Origin: Spisula solida
Lineage: Eukaryota; Mollusca; Bivalvia; Venerida; Mactridae
Reading direction: 5' to 3'
Assembly (NCBI GenBank): GCA_947247005.1
Contig: OX365952.1
Span: 47,968,722-48,032,721 of the forward strand
Length of the DNA: 64,000 nt
Position numbers and translations under genes: made by a program. The notes below the pieces were generated by a model. It searched no databases, was not told the DNA's origin, and was given only the letters and a program-made list of their open reading frames with translations. Shown piece after piece: positions 24,301-33,429 of this stretch. Position 1 is the first letter of the stretch. The number at the start of each line of letters is the position of its first letter.

Positions 24301-24467
24301 GAATTATTTCCGTGAATATCAGGACAGCAATGTAAATAAAGTCTTTCTGTGTGATGATAATTCAGGGACGGTTGAAGCATTCTCCGCTGCCATGGTTACA
24401 CACATTGGCTCTACTGTAAAGGTGATGGCAAAAAAAATATCACAGTCTTCGAAACGACCAAGGAAAC
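6271..24467 (+). CDS. PARP14-like RRM/KH/macrodomain protein, gene span (11 exons, 3' part not found)
   Basis: The coding exons are 6271-6381, 7018-7222, 12903-13115, 13629-13886, 14438-14743, 15429-15683, 17999-18244, 19174-19407, 20575-22320, 22904-23159 and 24256-24467. Every junction has AG/GT and matching phase, giving 1347 codons plus one base. The order is: Gly/Pro/Gln-rich N-terminus (1-105); six RRM-like modules (about 106-609); a KH-like region (610-1110); an acidic linker from about 1115; a macrodomain (about 1148-1335) with GDMT, VNSTNE and ISCGAFGYP motifs. This order matches PARP14-type mono-ADP-ribosyltransferases, which bind nucleic acid and ADP-ribose and act in innate immunity and are expanded in bivalves. 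The catalytic ART domain, WWE and further macrodomains are not seen. The initiator is uncertain: ATG 6271 lies just after an acceptor at 6262, so more 5' exons are possible. Confidence 0.8.
7018..7222 (+). CDS. PARP14-like gene, exon B (Gly/Pro/Gln-rich linker)
   Basis: A strong acceptor (tcgttttcag) and the donor caag|gtaatc enclose 205 bp that begin in phase 0 and end in phase 1. The product is low-complexity, rich in Pro, Gly, Gln and His (for example TKPGVPGQHQF). Disordered N-termini of this kind are common ahead of the RRM series. The phase-1 end fits the exon at 12903. The frame continues open past the donor to 7272, but the sequence character changes there. Confidence 0.6.
7486..7580. 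repeat. Perfect 18-bp stem-loop
   Basis: agcgcaggcgtgtaccaa at 7486-7503 is exactly complementary to ttggtacacgcctgcgct at 7563-7580, with a 59-base AT-rich loop. It is probably the end structure of a small foldback element. No transcription evidence. Confidence 0.7.
7630..8500. repeat. Diverged tandem repeat, unit about 175 bp, five copies
   Basis: The core ggaatcggtacactacaatg followed by tcactaatcattttatttga recurs near 7640, 7812, 7981, 8158 and 8334, so spacing is 169-177 bp. Copies differ by many substitutions. Alternate copies share extra sequence (tgcgaggctt versus gacgtgccag), suggesting a dimeric 350-bp ancestor. It is satellite-like DNA within the intron of the PARP14-like gene. 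Confidence 0.7.
8545..8735 (+). pseudogene. Relic of a Gln/Gly/Pro-rich exon
   Basis: One frame reads PAPLNPNQGYPQ up to ccaag|gtaaaa at 8626-8627, a donor in phase 1 like the exons of the surrounding gene. Shortly after, another frame reads GVPQGQRNYP, a stop, then QGQKGYYPHFHQYSDE. The repeated Q-G-Y-P composition suggests a decayed low-complexity exon. No good acceptor in matching phase is seen, so it is not included in the gene model. Confidence 0.3.
9311..10393. repeat. Dispersed non-autonomous repeat (copy 1)
   Basis: It starts with gcttcccgaagggtgagcat and ends near cttcggggagcataat, which is partly inverted. Internally, blocks of about 170 bp with cttgtccgggccataacttg and gaagtgcagtgcac recur. 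The same element occurs at 31864-32873. It has no open reading frame. A segment at about 9540-9710 has no counterpart in copy 2 and may be an extra insertion. Confidence 0.65.
10394..10965. mobile_element. Second repeat nested in the 9311 element
   Basis: It begins tgcccccatctttgatgagg and contains three tandem blocks of about 175 bp with ggtttccgttcaataactca and aaggtcactgtgacctt. Directly after it, ttcggttttaccgattcc resumes. In the copy at 31864-32873 the junction is uninterrupted (gcataattcggttttaccga at 32848-32867), which provides an empty site. The nested element is thus about 0.57 kb. Confidence 0.6.
12903..13115 (+). CDS. PARP14-like gene, exon C (RRM-like module 1)
   Basis: The exon lies between tttgatag and the donor gaag|gtatat. 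It has 213 bp, phase 1 at both ends. After an acidic leader (SSGEEDQPEHDDG) it encodes TLIVTNIPSTVDVDYIEWFF and the FERKKNFGG motif, followed by IIDVIYNKEDACAIVEF. This is the RNP-like beta-alpha-beta pattern of the PARP14/PARP10 RRMs. It lacks the VLE..H.V linker that opens the later RRM exons, as expected of the first in the series. Residues about 106-176 of the model. Confidence 0.75.
13629..13886 (+). CDS. PARP14-like gene, exon D (RRM-like module 2)
   Basis: 258 bp, phase 1 at both ends, between aatttcag and gaag|gtatgt. The exon starts with the linker strand VDLVLEKVPVQMKGKEVEV, then encodes an RRM: CTVLVSGPEAVLCDIETLEY, YFESKKRSGGGEIADIIY, NVVVIAF. The YFE...SGGG motif is the signature shared by all good modules of this gene. 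Residues about 177-262. Confidence 0.85.
14438..14743 (+). CDS. PARP14-like gene, exon E (RRM-like module 3)
   Basis: 306 bp, phase 1 at both ends, between cttgacag and gaag|gtaatc. It opens with AQRVIEKTDHKVKKQTITV and continues with the RRM VEFDDAIEVILDTGKISG, RSTADLYFENSQRSGGR and VIYIKFNNLEG. It is most like the next exon (15429): both share RSTxxLYFE, W.SD..DEGVIYIK. This suggests that one arose by duplication of the other. It is the longest RRM exon because of an extended linker. Residues about 263-364. Confidence 0.85.
15429..15683 (+). CDS. PARP14-like gene, exon F (RRM-like module 4)
   Basis: 255 bp, phase 1 at both ends, between gtttcag and gaag|gtatgt. It encodes AQKVLERDHEVREKRLTP, then VKVVGVDPSKRSTVELYFEK, KRRSGGGKYQRIWSDKEDEG and VIYIKYCSEEG. 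Its last 30 bases and its splice donor are repeated about fifteen times in the following intron (15653-16255). Read-through past the donor reaches a stop at 15716-15718, so only the first donor keeps the frame. Residues about 365-449. Confidence 0.85.
15653..16255. repeat. Tandem array of exon end plus splice donor, 40-43 bp unit
   Basis: About fifteen copies of a unit containing atactgcagtgaagaaggta, with spacing 40 bp, or 43 bp where gaagg is followed by tggtac. The first copy is the last 30 bp of exon F and its donor; the others are intronic. Most keep GAAG|GTA followed by TGT, CAT or CGT, so each looks like a usable 5' splice site. A three-copy block near 15684-15780 recurs near 16010-16110, so larger segments were duplicated too. 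The last two copies are degenerate. Confidence 0.9.
16545..16985. repeat. Dispersed repeat with AGGTCA-rich core
   Basis: This resembles the familiar mollusc repeats containing gtccgtctaattttgtccga and ataactttgtcatgcaatga. It carries several direct aaggtcaaggtcaaa-type motifs at 16731-16765. The open frame through part of it (16698-16985) has no ATG of note and no homology that I recognise. Intronic. Confidence 0.45.
17010..17832. mobile_element. Dispersed MITE-like repeat with five 146-bp internal units
   Basis: The ends are inverted: agctcacctgtcgta at about 17012-17026 against tacgacaggtgagcg at about 17790-17804. The interior has a block starting agaggtcacaattttggcct that recurs near 17102, 17248, 17391, 17537 and 17683, about 145 bp apart, alternating between two variants. 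Copies or fragments of this family occur at 19545, 38540 (minus) and 55842. No reading frame. Confidence 0.7.
17999..18244 (+). CDS. PARP14-like gene, exon G (RRM-like module 5, degenerate)
   Basis: 246 bp, phase 1 at both ends, between tattacag and ccag|gtaaat. The linker AKNVASRSHKVEKCELKVKL leads to NKILIKGLKETTSQDGLFNF and GVVMVTFESKPG. The fold pattern of an RRM is kept, but the YFE..RSGGG motif is replaced by FIEAKSGSIPE. The module may have lost a surface used by its siblings. Phase and linker leave little doubt that it belongs to the series. Residues about 450-531. Confidence 0.75.
18424..18558 (-). mobile_element. tRNA-derived SINE (copy 1)
   Basis: Read on the minus strand it starts gtgcctccgtagctcaatgg (box A region), has a box B-like ggttcaaatac, and continues into tgcctgcc...cagaaagctga and caaataaaggctacgcttgg. 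The same body follows the tRNA-like head at 33430-33570, so both are copies of one SINE family. Confidence 0.75.
19174..19407 (+). CDS. PARP14-like gene, exon H (RRM-like module 6)
   Basis: 234 bp, phase 1 at both ends, between ttttacag and acag|gtatta. It starts FNKLENIFQKYKLEGSSLKL, a diverged linker, then CIMVSELPERITQDTVHFYF and the FENQRKSGGGDIDKV motif, ending DDDTCLVYFVDYTG. The RRM signature is complete. Residues about 532-609. The next exon opens with the usual inter-RRM linker, so this is the last RRM. Confidence 0.85.
19464..20515. repeat. Intron H-I repeat block with nested element
   Basis: A fragment with ggccaaaaataaaatattgt (19464) also occurs, in fuller form, within both arms of the large inverted repeat near 59.5 and 62.3 kb. 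From 19545 an agctcacctgtcac-type element follows, with three diverged blocks of about 260 bp (near 19790, 20060, 20320) sharing tggtcc..tctaa..atagc and gttgccatggcaac-like text. A 139-bp element at 19569-19707 is nested near its left end. Confidence 0.5.
19569..19707. mobile_element. Small MITE with ggctcgacactaac ends
   Basis: The element starts ggctcgacactaacactggt and ends gttagtgtctaggcc, imperfect inverted termini. It interrupts a known repeat motif: the host reads tgacaagatcag before it and gtcagcttttgtgatcac after it, so a short duplication of tcag is likely. A second copy lies at 61447-61602 and a partial one at 60005-60039. Confidence 0.6.
20575..22320 (+). CDS. PARP14-like gene, exon I (KH-like region, acidic linker, start of macrodomain)
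   Basis: 1746 bp, phase 1 at both ends, between atttcag and aaag|gtatgt. It starts with the post-RRM linker IDNVLERKHTLSKQTVVVQR. It then encodes about 480 residues of alternating strands and helices with KH-like segments; one example is VSIKSKNEIVVEGPSGEVRD, which matches the region between RRMs and macrodomains in PARP14. An Asp-rich stretch (about residues 1115-1135) precedes the macrodomain. The macrodomain begins about residue 1148 with DIDCGKGDMTEMDVDVLVNS and TGGLGKVI, the ADP-ribose pocket loops. Having one big exon here, unlike the one-domain exons before it, is notable. Confidence 0.9.
22904..23159 (+). CDS. PARP14-like gene, exon J (macrodomain middle)
   Basis: 256 bp between tattttag and tttgg|gtgagc, phase 1 in, phase 2 out. 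It encodes GGKQIEKECKDYI, then AFMSSAGNLRAKRIVHIRGP and ends SIAIPAISCGAF followed by a split Gly codon. Macrodomains bind ADP-ribose, and the second glycine-rich loop (ISCGAFGYP) spans this exon and the next. Macrodomain 1 of PARP14 can also hydrolyse ADP-ribose; whether this one does cannot be told from sequence. Confidence 0.9.
24256..24467 (+). CDS. PARP14-like gene, exon K (macrodomain end, last recognised exon)
   Basis: 212 bp between atttcag and aaac|gtaagc, phase 2 in, phase 1 out. It completes GYPVQLATSTIVEAVKNYF and ends the macrodomain with VFLCDDNSGTVEAFSAAM, followed by a basic tail KRPRKRK. The donor consensus is good. If the intron were retained, translation would stop 10 codons later, at 24497-24499. 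The next exon should begin in phase 1 and none is convincingly seen. A weak candidate starts at 27946 after ttactag and gives 43 residues, without homology. Confidence 0.8.
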
Positions 24468-24629
24468 GTAAGCTAAAATGTAAGATACACTACAGATAAT
24501 ACAGATAATTAAAAATAACCATAAAAAACCGGTGAACACACTAATTTGTGTTCCAATTTTTAATTATTTGGTAAAAGTGTTTTCTATTAAATCTTTGACG
24601 AATTAGAAACTTCCAAATGTGTCAAAAAT

Positions 24630-27510
24630 AGTGACCATGCATCCTCTATCTTGGACATACAGTACAACCTTGAGAGTGGCCATACAGTACAACATTGATA
24701 GTGGTAATACAGAACAAATTATATAGTGGCCACACAGTATAACCCCTATAGTGGCCATACAGTACAACATATATAGTGGCGATACAGTTCAACCTCTATA
24801 GTGGCCATACAGTACAATATATATAGTGGCCATACAGTACAACCTCTATAGAGTCCATACAGAACAACTTCTATAGTGTTCATACAGATAAAACCTATAA
24901 TAGTGTCCGTACAGTATAACCTCTATAGTGTCCATACAGAACAACCTCTATAGTGTCCAAACAGAACAATCTCTATAGTGGCCATACCGAACAACCTCAA
25001 TAATGTCCATAACTTTAACCTCAGTCTATAGTGTTCATACAGAATAACCTCAATAGTGTCCATACAGAATAACCTCTACAGCGTTCATACAGAATAACCT
25101 CTGTAGCGTTCATACAGATTAACCACTATAGTGTCCATACAGTATAACCTCTATAGCGTTCATACAGAATAACCTCTATAGTGTCCGTACAATATATTAT
25201 CTTAAGTGTCCACACAGTGCAACCTCTATAGTGTCCATACAGTATTAACTCTATAGTGTACATACAGTATTAACTCTATAGTGTACATACAGAATAACCT
25301 CTATAGTGTCCGTACAATATATTATCTTAAGTGTCCACACAGTGCAACCTCTATAGTGTCCATACAGTATTAACTCTATAGTGTCCAAACAGAACAACCT
25401 CTAAAGTTGCCATACCGAACAACCTCAATAATGTCCATAACTTTAACCTCTATAGTGTCAGTACATTATAACCTCTATAGTGTCCATACAGAATAACCTC
25501 TATAATGTCCATACAGAATAACCTCTATAGTGGTCATACAGTACAACATCTATAGTGTCCATACAGTACAACCTCTATAGTGACCGTACAGTAAAATATC
25601 TATAGTGTCCATACAGAACAACCCCTATAGTGGCCATACATATCTACCTGTATAGTGACCATACAGTAAAATATTTATAGTGTCCATACAGTACAACCTC
25701 TATAGTGTCCATACAGTACAACCTCTATAGTGTCCATACAGTACAACCTTTTTAGTGTCCATACAGTACAACCTCTATAGTAACCATACAGTACAACCTC
25801 TATAATGACCGTACAGTAAAATATATATAGTGTCCATACAGTACAACCTCTATGTGTCCATACAGAACAACCTCTATAGTGTCCATACAGTACAACCTCT
25901 ATAGTGTCCATACAGTACAACCTCTATAGTAACCATACAGTACAACCTTAATAGTGACTATACAGTACAACCTCTATAGTGTCCATACAGTACAACCTCT
26001 AGAGTATCCATACAGAACAACCTCTATAGTGTCCATACAGTACAACCTCTATAGTGTCCATACAGTACAACCTCTTTAGTGTCCATACAGTACAACCTCT
26101 ATAGTGGCCATACAGTACAACCTCTATATTGTCCATACAGAACAACCTCTACAGTGACCATGCAGTACAACCTCTATATTGTCCATACAGAACAACCTCT
26201 GTAGTGTCCATACATATCAACCTCTATATTGGTCAAACAGTACAACCTCTATAGTGTCCATACATATCAAAATGTATAGTGGCCATACAGTGCAACCTCT
26301 ATTGTGGCCATACAGTACAACCTCTATAGTGTCCATTCAGCACAACCTCTATAGTGGCCATACAGTACAACCTTTATTGTGTCCATGCAGTACAACCTCT
26401 ACAGTGACCATGCAGTACAACCTCTATACTGTCCATACATATCAAACTCTATAGTAGCCATACGGTACAACCTCTATAATGATCATACATTACAACCTCT
26501 GCAGTGTCCATGCAGTACAACCACTATAGTTGCCATACAGCACAACCTTTATAGTGGCTATTCAGTACATCCTCTACAGTGCCCATTCAGTACAACCTAT
26601 ATAGTGTCCATACATATCAACCTCTTTAGTGGCCACACAGTACAACCTCTATAGTGTCCATTCAGCACAACCTCTATAGTGTCCATTCAGCACAACCTCT
26701 ATAGTGGCCATACAGTACAACCTCTATTGTGGCCATACAGTACAACCTCTATAGTGTCCATTCAGCACAACCTCTATAGTGTCCATTCAGCACAACCTCT
26801 ATAGTGTCCATTCAGCACAACCTCTATAGTGTCCATTCAGCACAACCTCTATAGTGTCCATTCAGCACAACCTCTATAGTGGCCATACAGTGCAACCTCT
26901 ATTGTGGCCATACAGTACAACCTCTATAGTGTCCATTCAGCACAACCTCTATAGTGGCCATACAGTACAACCTTTATTGTGTCCATGCAGTACAACCTCT
27001 ACAGTGACCATGCAGTACAACCTCTATAGTGCCCATACATAACAACCTCTATAGTGGCCATATAGTACAACCTCTATAGTGCCCATACAGTACAACATCT
27101 ATAGTGACCATACAGTACAACATCTATAGTGACAATGCATTACAACATCTATAGTGGCCATTCAGTGAAACCTCTATAGTGACCATACAGACCAACCTCT
27201 GTAGTGACCATATAGTACAACCTCTATAGTGACCATATAGTACAACCTCTATAGTGACCATACAGTACAACCTCCTCTTTAGTGGCCATTCAGTACATCC
27301 TCTACAGTGCCCGTACAGGACAACCTCTATAGTGGCTATGCAGTACAACCTCTGTAGTGACCATATATTATAACATCTATAGTGGCCATATAGTTCAACC
27401 TCTATAGTGGCCATACAGTACAACCTCTTTAGTGACTACACAGTACAACCTCTATTTAGTTAATACAGAATAACCGTTATAGTGGTCATGCAGTGCACTC
27501 TCTGGTGAAT
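24630..27510. repeat. 2.9-kb tandem array, 25-bp unit
   Basis: The unit is tatagtgtccatacagtaca followed by acctc, 25 bp, in roughly 115 copies. Variants include ggcc/gtcc, gtacaa/gaacaa/gcacaa. Higher-order duplication is visible: a block with caatatattatcttaagtgt occurs at about 25190 and 25312, and a block with cctctattgtggccatacag occurs at about 26300, 26710 and 26900. Open frames on both strands arise only because three units make 75 bp. They are not genes. Confidence 0.95.
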
Positions 27511-28689
27511 TGCTGCAATCACATGTCAACAGGACAATTTAATGAAGGTGCATCAATTAAAAACAATTTAAATATGTCAAAATAATTCAAATAGTTACAT
27601 TAAGTGGGTACCTAGTACATCCGAAATAGTAGTCGAGAACGTTAATGGCTTCAGTTTTAACCATAGTCACATTGATCCAGGTAATTGTCGGCTAAGTGTT
27701 GCACTGCGTGTTTACTTGGCTTTGTTCAGTTACAGCGCTTGCATTATGGATTCGACTGTCACAGTAGGTAAAAACTATTGCACTATATGGTCACTGTAAA
27801 GTTTCCACTATACATGTATGATTACGCCACCCATAATGTTTTATTATACACGTAAATCTAAATAAAAAAGTAATACTTCTCAAGTGATGATTTGTGCTGT
27901 GTATGTATTGTTGTACTAGTATTGGACTTTCTTAACATTTACTAGATGTTAAACAGAAATCCATACATCAACTTAAGTGTGCAAGGAAGGGTCAGTTGTG
28001 CACTCTCTACGACACAAGAAGCATATTCAGAGAACATTGGGTTAGCAGACGAGAAACGGTGTTCTGGATACGCTGATGTTTGTCTACCATACTGTAGATG
28101 TCAAGAAGAACGTGTTTTACAGTTTTTAATAGTGCTCACGAATGGTTTTAGATGAAACATATTGTGTTAGCCTATATTCCCATGCACAGAGTTTCATCCA
28201 ACCAAGCACCTAAATCCTGTACATACGTTGAATCATGAACAATGTTTTTCGTAAAGTTGTGATCAGCAATTAGAAATATAGACTATTATATAAGACACTG
28301 ATCACGTGGTTTTAACTTAGGACAGGAATGAGCAGGTCGCGCTACCTTGTGCATTGTTAAACACACAAAGACTAAGTGTTAAAATCAACTGAACACTCCT
28401 GAAATGAATGTTTTTTTAAGAATAATGAATCCCGAAACTTGAAAGCTTATTACTTCGCATGTAGACATGTTGAATGTTTTTACATTTATTTGAATCGTAC
28501 TGCAATTATGGAAAAACACTTAATGTGCATTCGGTAGAATTGCTGTCTTTTTGAGAAATAAATTTGTATCGGATGATACATAAGTTCTCAAAACATTCAA
28601 CGCGGTCAAATATATCGATATAGTACGTAAATCAGACCGCTTTTTCTGACTGTTATTCTATAAGATGCCTTATTTCTGATAAATTCGTC

Positions 28690-28860
28690 ATATTTATATG
28701 TCTACTCACCGGCTCTGTTGTTTGTATGTACATCGGCTCGGTTGGCTGCACAGCGCATGTGCGTCGGCTCGGGTTGCTCGGTTAGCGCATGCATCGGCTC
28801 CGCGACGCTGACTGCACATGCGCGTCACCGGCTCACTTTGAGCGGCTCACTTGAATCAGT
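28690..28860. promoter_or_regulatory. CpG-rich block with cggctc repeats and gcgcatg motifs
   Basis: In otherwise AT-rich DNA, this block has seven cggctc motifs roughly 20-30 bp apart and several gcgcatgtgcg, gcgcatgc or catgcgcg motifs, which resemble NRF1-type sites. An aataaa lies 310 bp further on (29171). It could be a promoter, or the U3 part of a solo LTR. No TATA box, primer-binding site or second LTR was found. Confidence 0.3.
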
Positions 28861-29698
28861 CGTCTTCTAGCTTTCTTTCCGAGCAGTCAAAATTAGATCT
28901 ATACTTATTCAGAATCTTTATTAATTTAAACACTTTATCTCATTGTAATACTTAGGTAAGAATACGAGTAGGGTTTCGCTTATTACAGGATCGTTATTTA
29001 GTAATCGTAAATTTTGGTGTCCGTTATTTTTGGGCAATTTGAACTTTATCGCTATTTTTATTAGGTCTGACAGAATTTAGGGCGCATTTAGCTAGGGCGC
29101 ATTTAGGGTTTGCATTAGTATTTGTAATATTTGTTTAATTATCGTTAAGTATTACTAACTTTCGTTGTCGCAATAAATTATCTTTAACTGTTTCCTGATG
29201 TAATACTTGTGTTAAAAATCACGACTCGAGCCTGTGACACTTTAGTCTCAGAGCACTCTTCAACTACCAGAAAGACAAGACTCTAGTCTTCGTCTGTTTC
29301 TACTACAGCATAATAGATCTTCAATCAGAGACAACACAACTACAACAATTGAGTCCGGCCCGAATTGATATCAGTCACGCTACCACGATAGAGATATTAC
29401 ATTTCTCCACCCACTTTTCATAAAGGCCGTTGAACTATACGGCGACGTTTTAGGCCACATAAGATATATAAATACCCTTCGGGTATTCTTAGAACGAGAC
29501 CCGGAGTAAACGTTACAATATATATACATGCTTACAAGTACGACCGAATTTATTCAAATTTATTGAATTGTAAACACAAAAAATGAAACGTTGCCAAATA
29601 ATTTAGGAGTGTATGCATATAAGGCTTTCAATAAACTAACACTGTATGCTGTAATGACTAACCATACTACCATTTTAATTCCTGGCTTAAGGCTTGTT

Positions 29699-29724
29699 GA
29701 TAGCCGCCCTTGGGGCGGCTATCT
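29699..29724. repeat. Short perfect hairpin
   Basis: gatagccgccc and gggcggctatc form an 11-bp GC-rich stem with a 3- to 4-base loop. It is not followed by a T-run. Probably part of a small repeat. Confidence 0.6.
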
Positions 29725-31019
29725 TATGGAATACCAACCAAATTTCTCCCCTGGACGTGAAAGGACAAGTTACTGATAGTTATTAAAATGAATAAATTTG
29801 TTTGCTTGGATATTGAAGCTATTAATTGATACCTATACAAACACATTTAAATTCTCATTGATCCCACCATAAATGACATTTTTTGGATGGATAATGTTCG
29901 TAATTAAAATAAAAAATGTTTCCGTATTAATAATTTAATTGCTGATCCCTTTTTGCGTAGACTAGCTGAGGTGTCTATTTTTTTCTACTACTGAACTGAT
30001 CGCTAATTTTATCGATAGTTGTATTCGTTTACCAATGATGCTGATGTTTTCACATGAAAACAATAATATAGAGTTTCATATAACTTTTCTTATTTATCAA
30101 TTATAGATAATGAAAAGAAAAGAAATTGCTGAAAATTATAAATTAATTTGATAACAAAAATGTTGAGTCGCCGGAATTAGTCTATTCATAAATTCTGTAC
30201 TATAAATAGACTTGTTTAAAACGCGGTAAAACTACCGAATCTGCGGTCACAGAATGGGTAGTCTGGATTACCTCCCCTATCACTACTAAACAAATATAGA
30301 ACGACAGGGAACCAGACTACAGAATGGGTTGGCCCGGGTACTTGCTTCCAAAAGTTTAACGGTAGCATATGAATATTTTAGCAATTATTGTGATATTGTG
30401 CTGTTTATTGTGATTATATAAGTAGTTTTCATATAATATGAACAATATCTTGATGATTTTAAAGTTGCTTGATTTGGCCGCACGTGCCCGCAGTTTGGCC
30501 GCGTTTTAAACATGACGGCGGAAGTAGATATAGCATTGTTTTGATATAACTTTACTTATCAAAAATAGCCGCGAATATAACTGATTACAAGACGCGAGTA
30601 CTTGTTCAACAAGGAAAATCTGCTTTAATACTCATAACGAACGTAGATATGCAATTTCATCAACATCCGATACAGACCTTGAAAAAAAGTAAGTCACTGT
30701 CGTACTCGTACCGATTCGACCCAAAATGTTAAAAAATGTAAACAACTTTTGAACAATGTTATGCATCTATTGTGCATTGCTATTTCGTTTTGCACGCCAA
30801 TTGTTTACATCAGTACAAGGCATCGTGTGCTACACTGTGACTGTACGAATTTAACACTATTAAAAACTGTTAAATAAATGATAAAATCTGAAATCTTATA
30901 AAAGTTCAGTAACCAAAATGAATAAATATCACAGACTTATGACATTAGATTGATTCAGTCGAGCTGGGCAGTCTTGGATGAGCATCGTTAATCATATGCT
31001 CGTGAAATCCTTTTAACAG

Positions 31020-31465
31020 TATGTTGTCGATTATCTTCCTTATCTGCATGATGGTCGGGCCAATTTTTTTTCTTTCCCACATGATTGACAGTCATGCCAA
31101 TTATTATTTTCCTTATGCGTCTGACAGTCGTCCCGATTACTTTGGTTATCCGAACGACAGTCGTACCAATTATTTTTCTTATGCGCATGATGGTCGTGCC
31201 AATTATTTTCATTATCCGCCGCACGACAGTCGTACCAATTATTTTCCTTATGCGCATGATGGTCATGCCAATTATTTTCCTGATGCGCAAGACAGTTGTG
31301 CCAATAATTGAATTGTTTTCCTTATCCGCACGACAGTCTCGTAAATTTTCCTTATTTGCACGATGATTTCCTGATTAATTTTCTTATCCGCACGTCGGTT
31401 GTGCCGATTATTTTCCTTATCCTTACGACAGTTCAGCAAATAATTTTCCTTATCCACACGACGGT
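31020..31465. repeat. 33-bp tandem array
   Basis: About 12-13 copies of a unit like gacagtcgtaccaattattt followed by tccttatgcgcat. Because 33 is divisible by three, long open frames occur on both strands, but they have no independent support. After it, cagtccgaatgaatatttgt repeats, a sequence also seen near 3094-3120. Confidence 0.85.
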
Positions 31466-31863
31466 CAAAATGTTGTCAGTCCGAATGAATATTTGTCAGT
31501 ATGAATGAATATTTGTCAGTTCGAAAACATATTAAAATGAAAATAGACCTTTGTACCTTTTAAAATTTTTAATTGCTTTATTGAGAGCTAAATAATTTAG
31601 AAATGCATGTTTAGCTTTTAACATATTTAATAAGTGATTGCCAAAGGACCTAATTTGTTGTTTACCTTTTTACAATAACCTGAATGAGCATAGCTATAAA
31701 TTTAACCTCTGTAGAGCTGAAATACCTCAAAATGACAGCCAGTATTTTCAGCTCCCAGAGACTGAGAGTGAAGTAGAAAAACCCTAGGTACAATGTAACT
31801 GCACCGTCATCGAATCCCAAGTCCGCTTTTAAAATGCAGGAGGGCCTAATTGTGTATTTTTTA

Positions 31864-32873
31864 TGCTCCCTGAAGGGTGAGCATATAGTCGCCGCTTTGT
31901 CCGTCCGTCTGTCCATCCGTCACACTTTTGTCCGGACCATAACTTGAAGAGTATTAGAGATATCAATTTGAAACTTCTTAGGTGAATAGACCGCATTGAG
32001 GGGAAGTGCAGTGCACAAGAACCATAACTCTTGATTGCATATGTTTTTAGTTATTCCCCTTTGTAATTTTTCATACTTCATTCTTGTCCGGGCCATAACT
32101 TAAACAGTATTAGAGATATCAATTTGAAACTTTATCGGTGACTAGAACTCATTGAGGGGAAGTGCAGTGCACAAGAACCATAACTCTTGATTGCACATTT
32201 TTTGAGTTACTCCCCTTTCTATTTTTTTTTCATACTTCATTCTTGTCCAGGCCATAACTTATACAGTATTAAAGATATCAATATGAAACTTCATAGGTGA
32301 ATAGACCTCATTGATAGGAATTGCAGTGTGAAAGAACCATTACCCTACATTATATATTTTTGAGTTATTTCCCTTTGTAATTTTTTATACTTAATTCTTC
32401 TCTGGGCCAGAACTCATACAGTATTAGAGATATCAATTTGAAACTTCATATGTGAATAGATCTCATTGAGAGGAAGTGCGGTGCACAAGAAACATAACTC
32501 TTTATTGTAAATTTTTGGAGTTATGGCCTTTTGTACTTTTATACTTACTTCTTGTCCAGGTCATAACTCCTTCATTATGGGAGGTATTGATTTGAAACTT
32601 TATAGGTGAATTAATCTCATTCAGGAGAAGTGCACCTTTAGTGTTTTTTAATTATCTCCCTTTTTCATACAAATTAATGCTTGGCAGGTCCCTCACTTGA
32701 ACAGTATTGATGGCATTTGATTGAAACTTAACATAATGGTAGAGGAAGTGCGGTGTCAAAGAACCAAAATTCTACATTATTTTCTTTATTTACCTGTATC
32801 TGTAATATGTTATTTCCAATTTTGGAACAAACACTTGCTTAGGGAAGCATAATTCGGTTTTACCGATTCATTG
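31864..32873. repeat. Dispersed non-autonomous repeat (copy 2)
   Basis: It begins gctccctgaagggtgagcat and ends ttagggaagcataattcggt. Inside, five blocks of about 160 bp start with cttgtccgggccataactt-like text. It is homologous to 9311-10393 and keeps the uninterrupted junction that the other copy has lost. Confidence 0.7.
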
Positions 32874-33429
32874 TATTCTACATTTACTTTAATCCAATAA
32901 ATATGTGGAACTATCAAGTACTTTAAATTTATTTTGAATTATGTTAATAATCTGGTGACATTGCAACACTGCACATCCAATTGGTCAAAGGAATGATGAC
33001 TAGTTTCCAATACCAGTAAGCTATTTAGAATGGTCACATCATATTGTTTCAGTGATTTATAATGTGCTTGTAATTGTATATATGCGAGGGTTGCATGCTA
33101 CATGTATTTACGTGTTTTTACTTCATATCGTGCAGCATGTGTATATAAGAACGTTTTGTTCATCCATATAGAAATGCATTTGTAAATGAAATTGCTGTTA
33201 AACAATAAGTAGAAATTAAAAGATCTAGATCTGTTATACAATACCGTTACTTATACTCAATGAAAAGTTAGGTACCATCCTATCAATTGACTCTTATATT
33301 TAAAATTCACGTTACACTGTGTTAAAAGCCGAACACAACTATGTTTTGACCTTACTGAGAACTCACAGCTTTAACAATATTCAGATGCACACACTAGAAA
33401 ACTTTTGTACCGATAGGTCATATTGTATA

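Larger units (their letters stand above)
28160..31020. other. Intergenic, no supported gene
   Basis: It contains a CpG-rich block (28690-28860), a short perfect hairpin (29699-29724), and a dispersed-looking stretch at 30230-30350 with two copies of cagaatgggt. No exon with domain content was found, so the 3' part of the PARP14-like gene is not evident here. Confidence 0.4.

Noticed and set aside
24640..27500. Open frames of 60-100 codons on both strands and a CRISPR-like look of regular 25-bp repeats
   Set aside because: The frames are by-products of a minisatellite (three units make 75 bp). There are no unique spacers between units and the genome is eukaryotic, so it is not a CRISPR array.
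27946..28155. Terminal exon of the PARP14-like gene or a 69-residue protein
   Set aside because: An acceptor-like ttactag and an open frame exist, but neither frame shows domain similarity; the phase-compatible one gives only 43 residues. Mentioned as a weak candidate only.
31020..31457. Overlapping long open frames on both strands
   Set aside because: All derive from the 33-bp tandem repeat, whose length is divisible by three.
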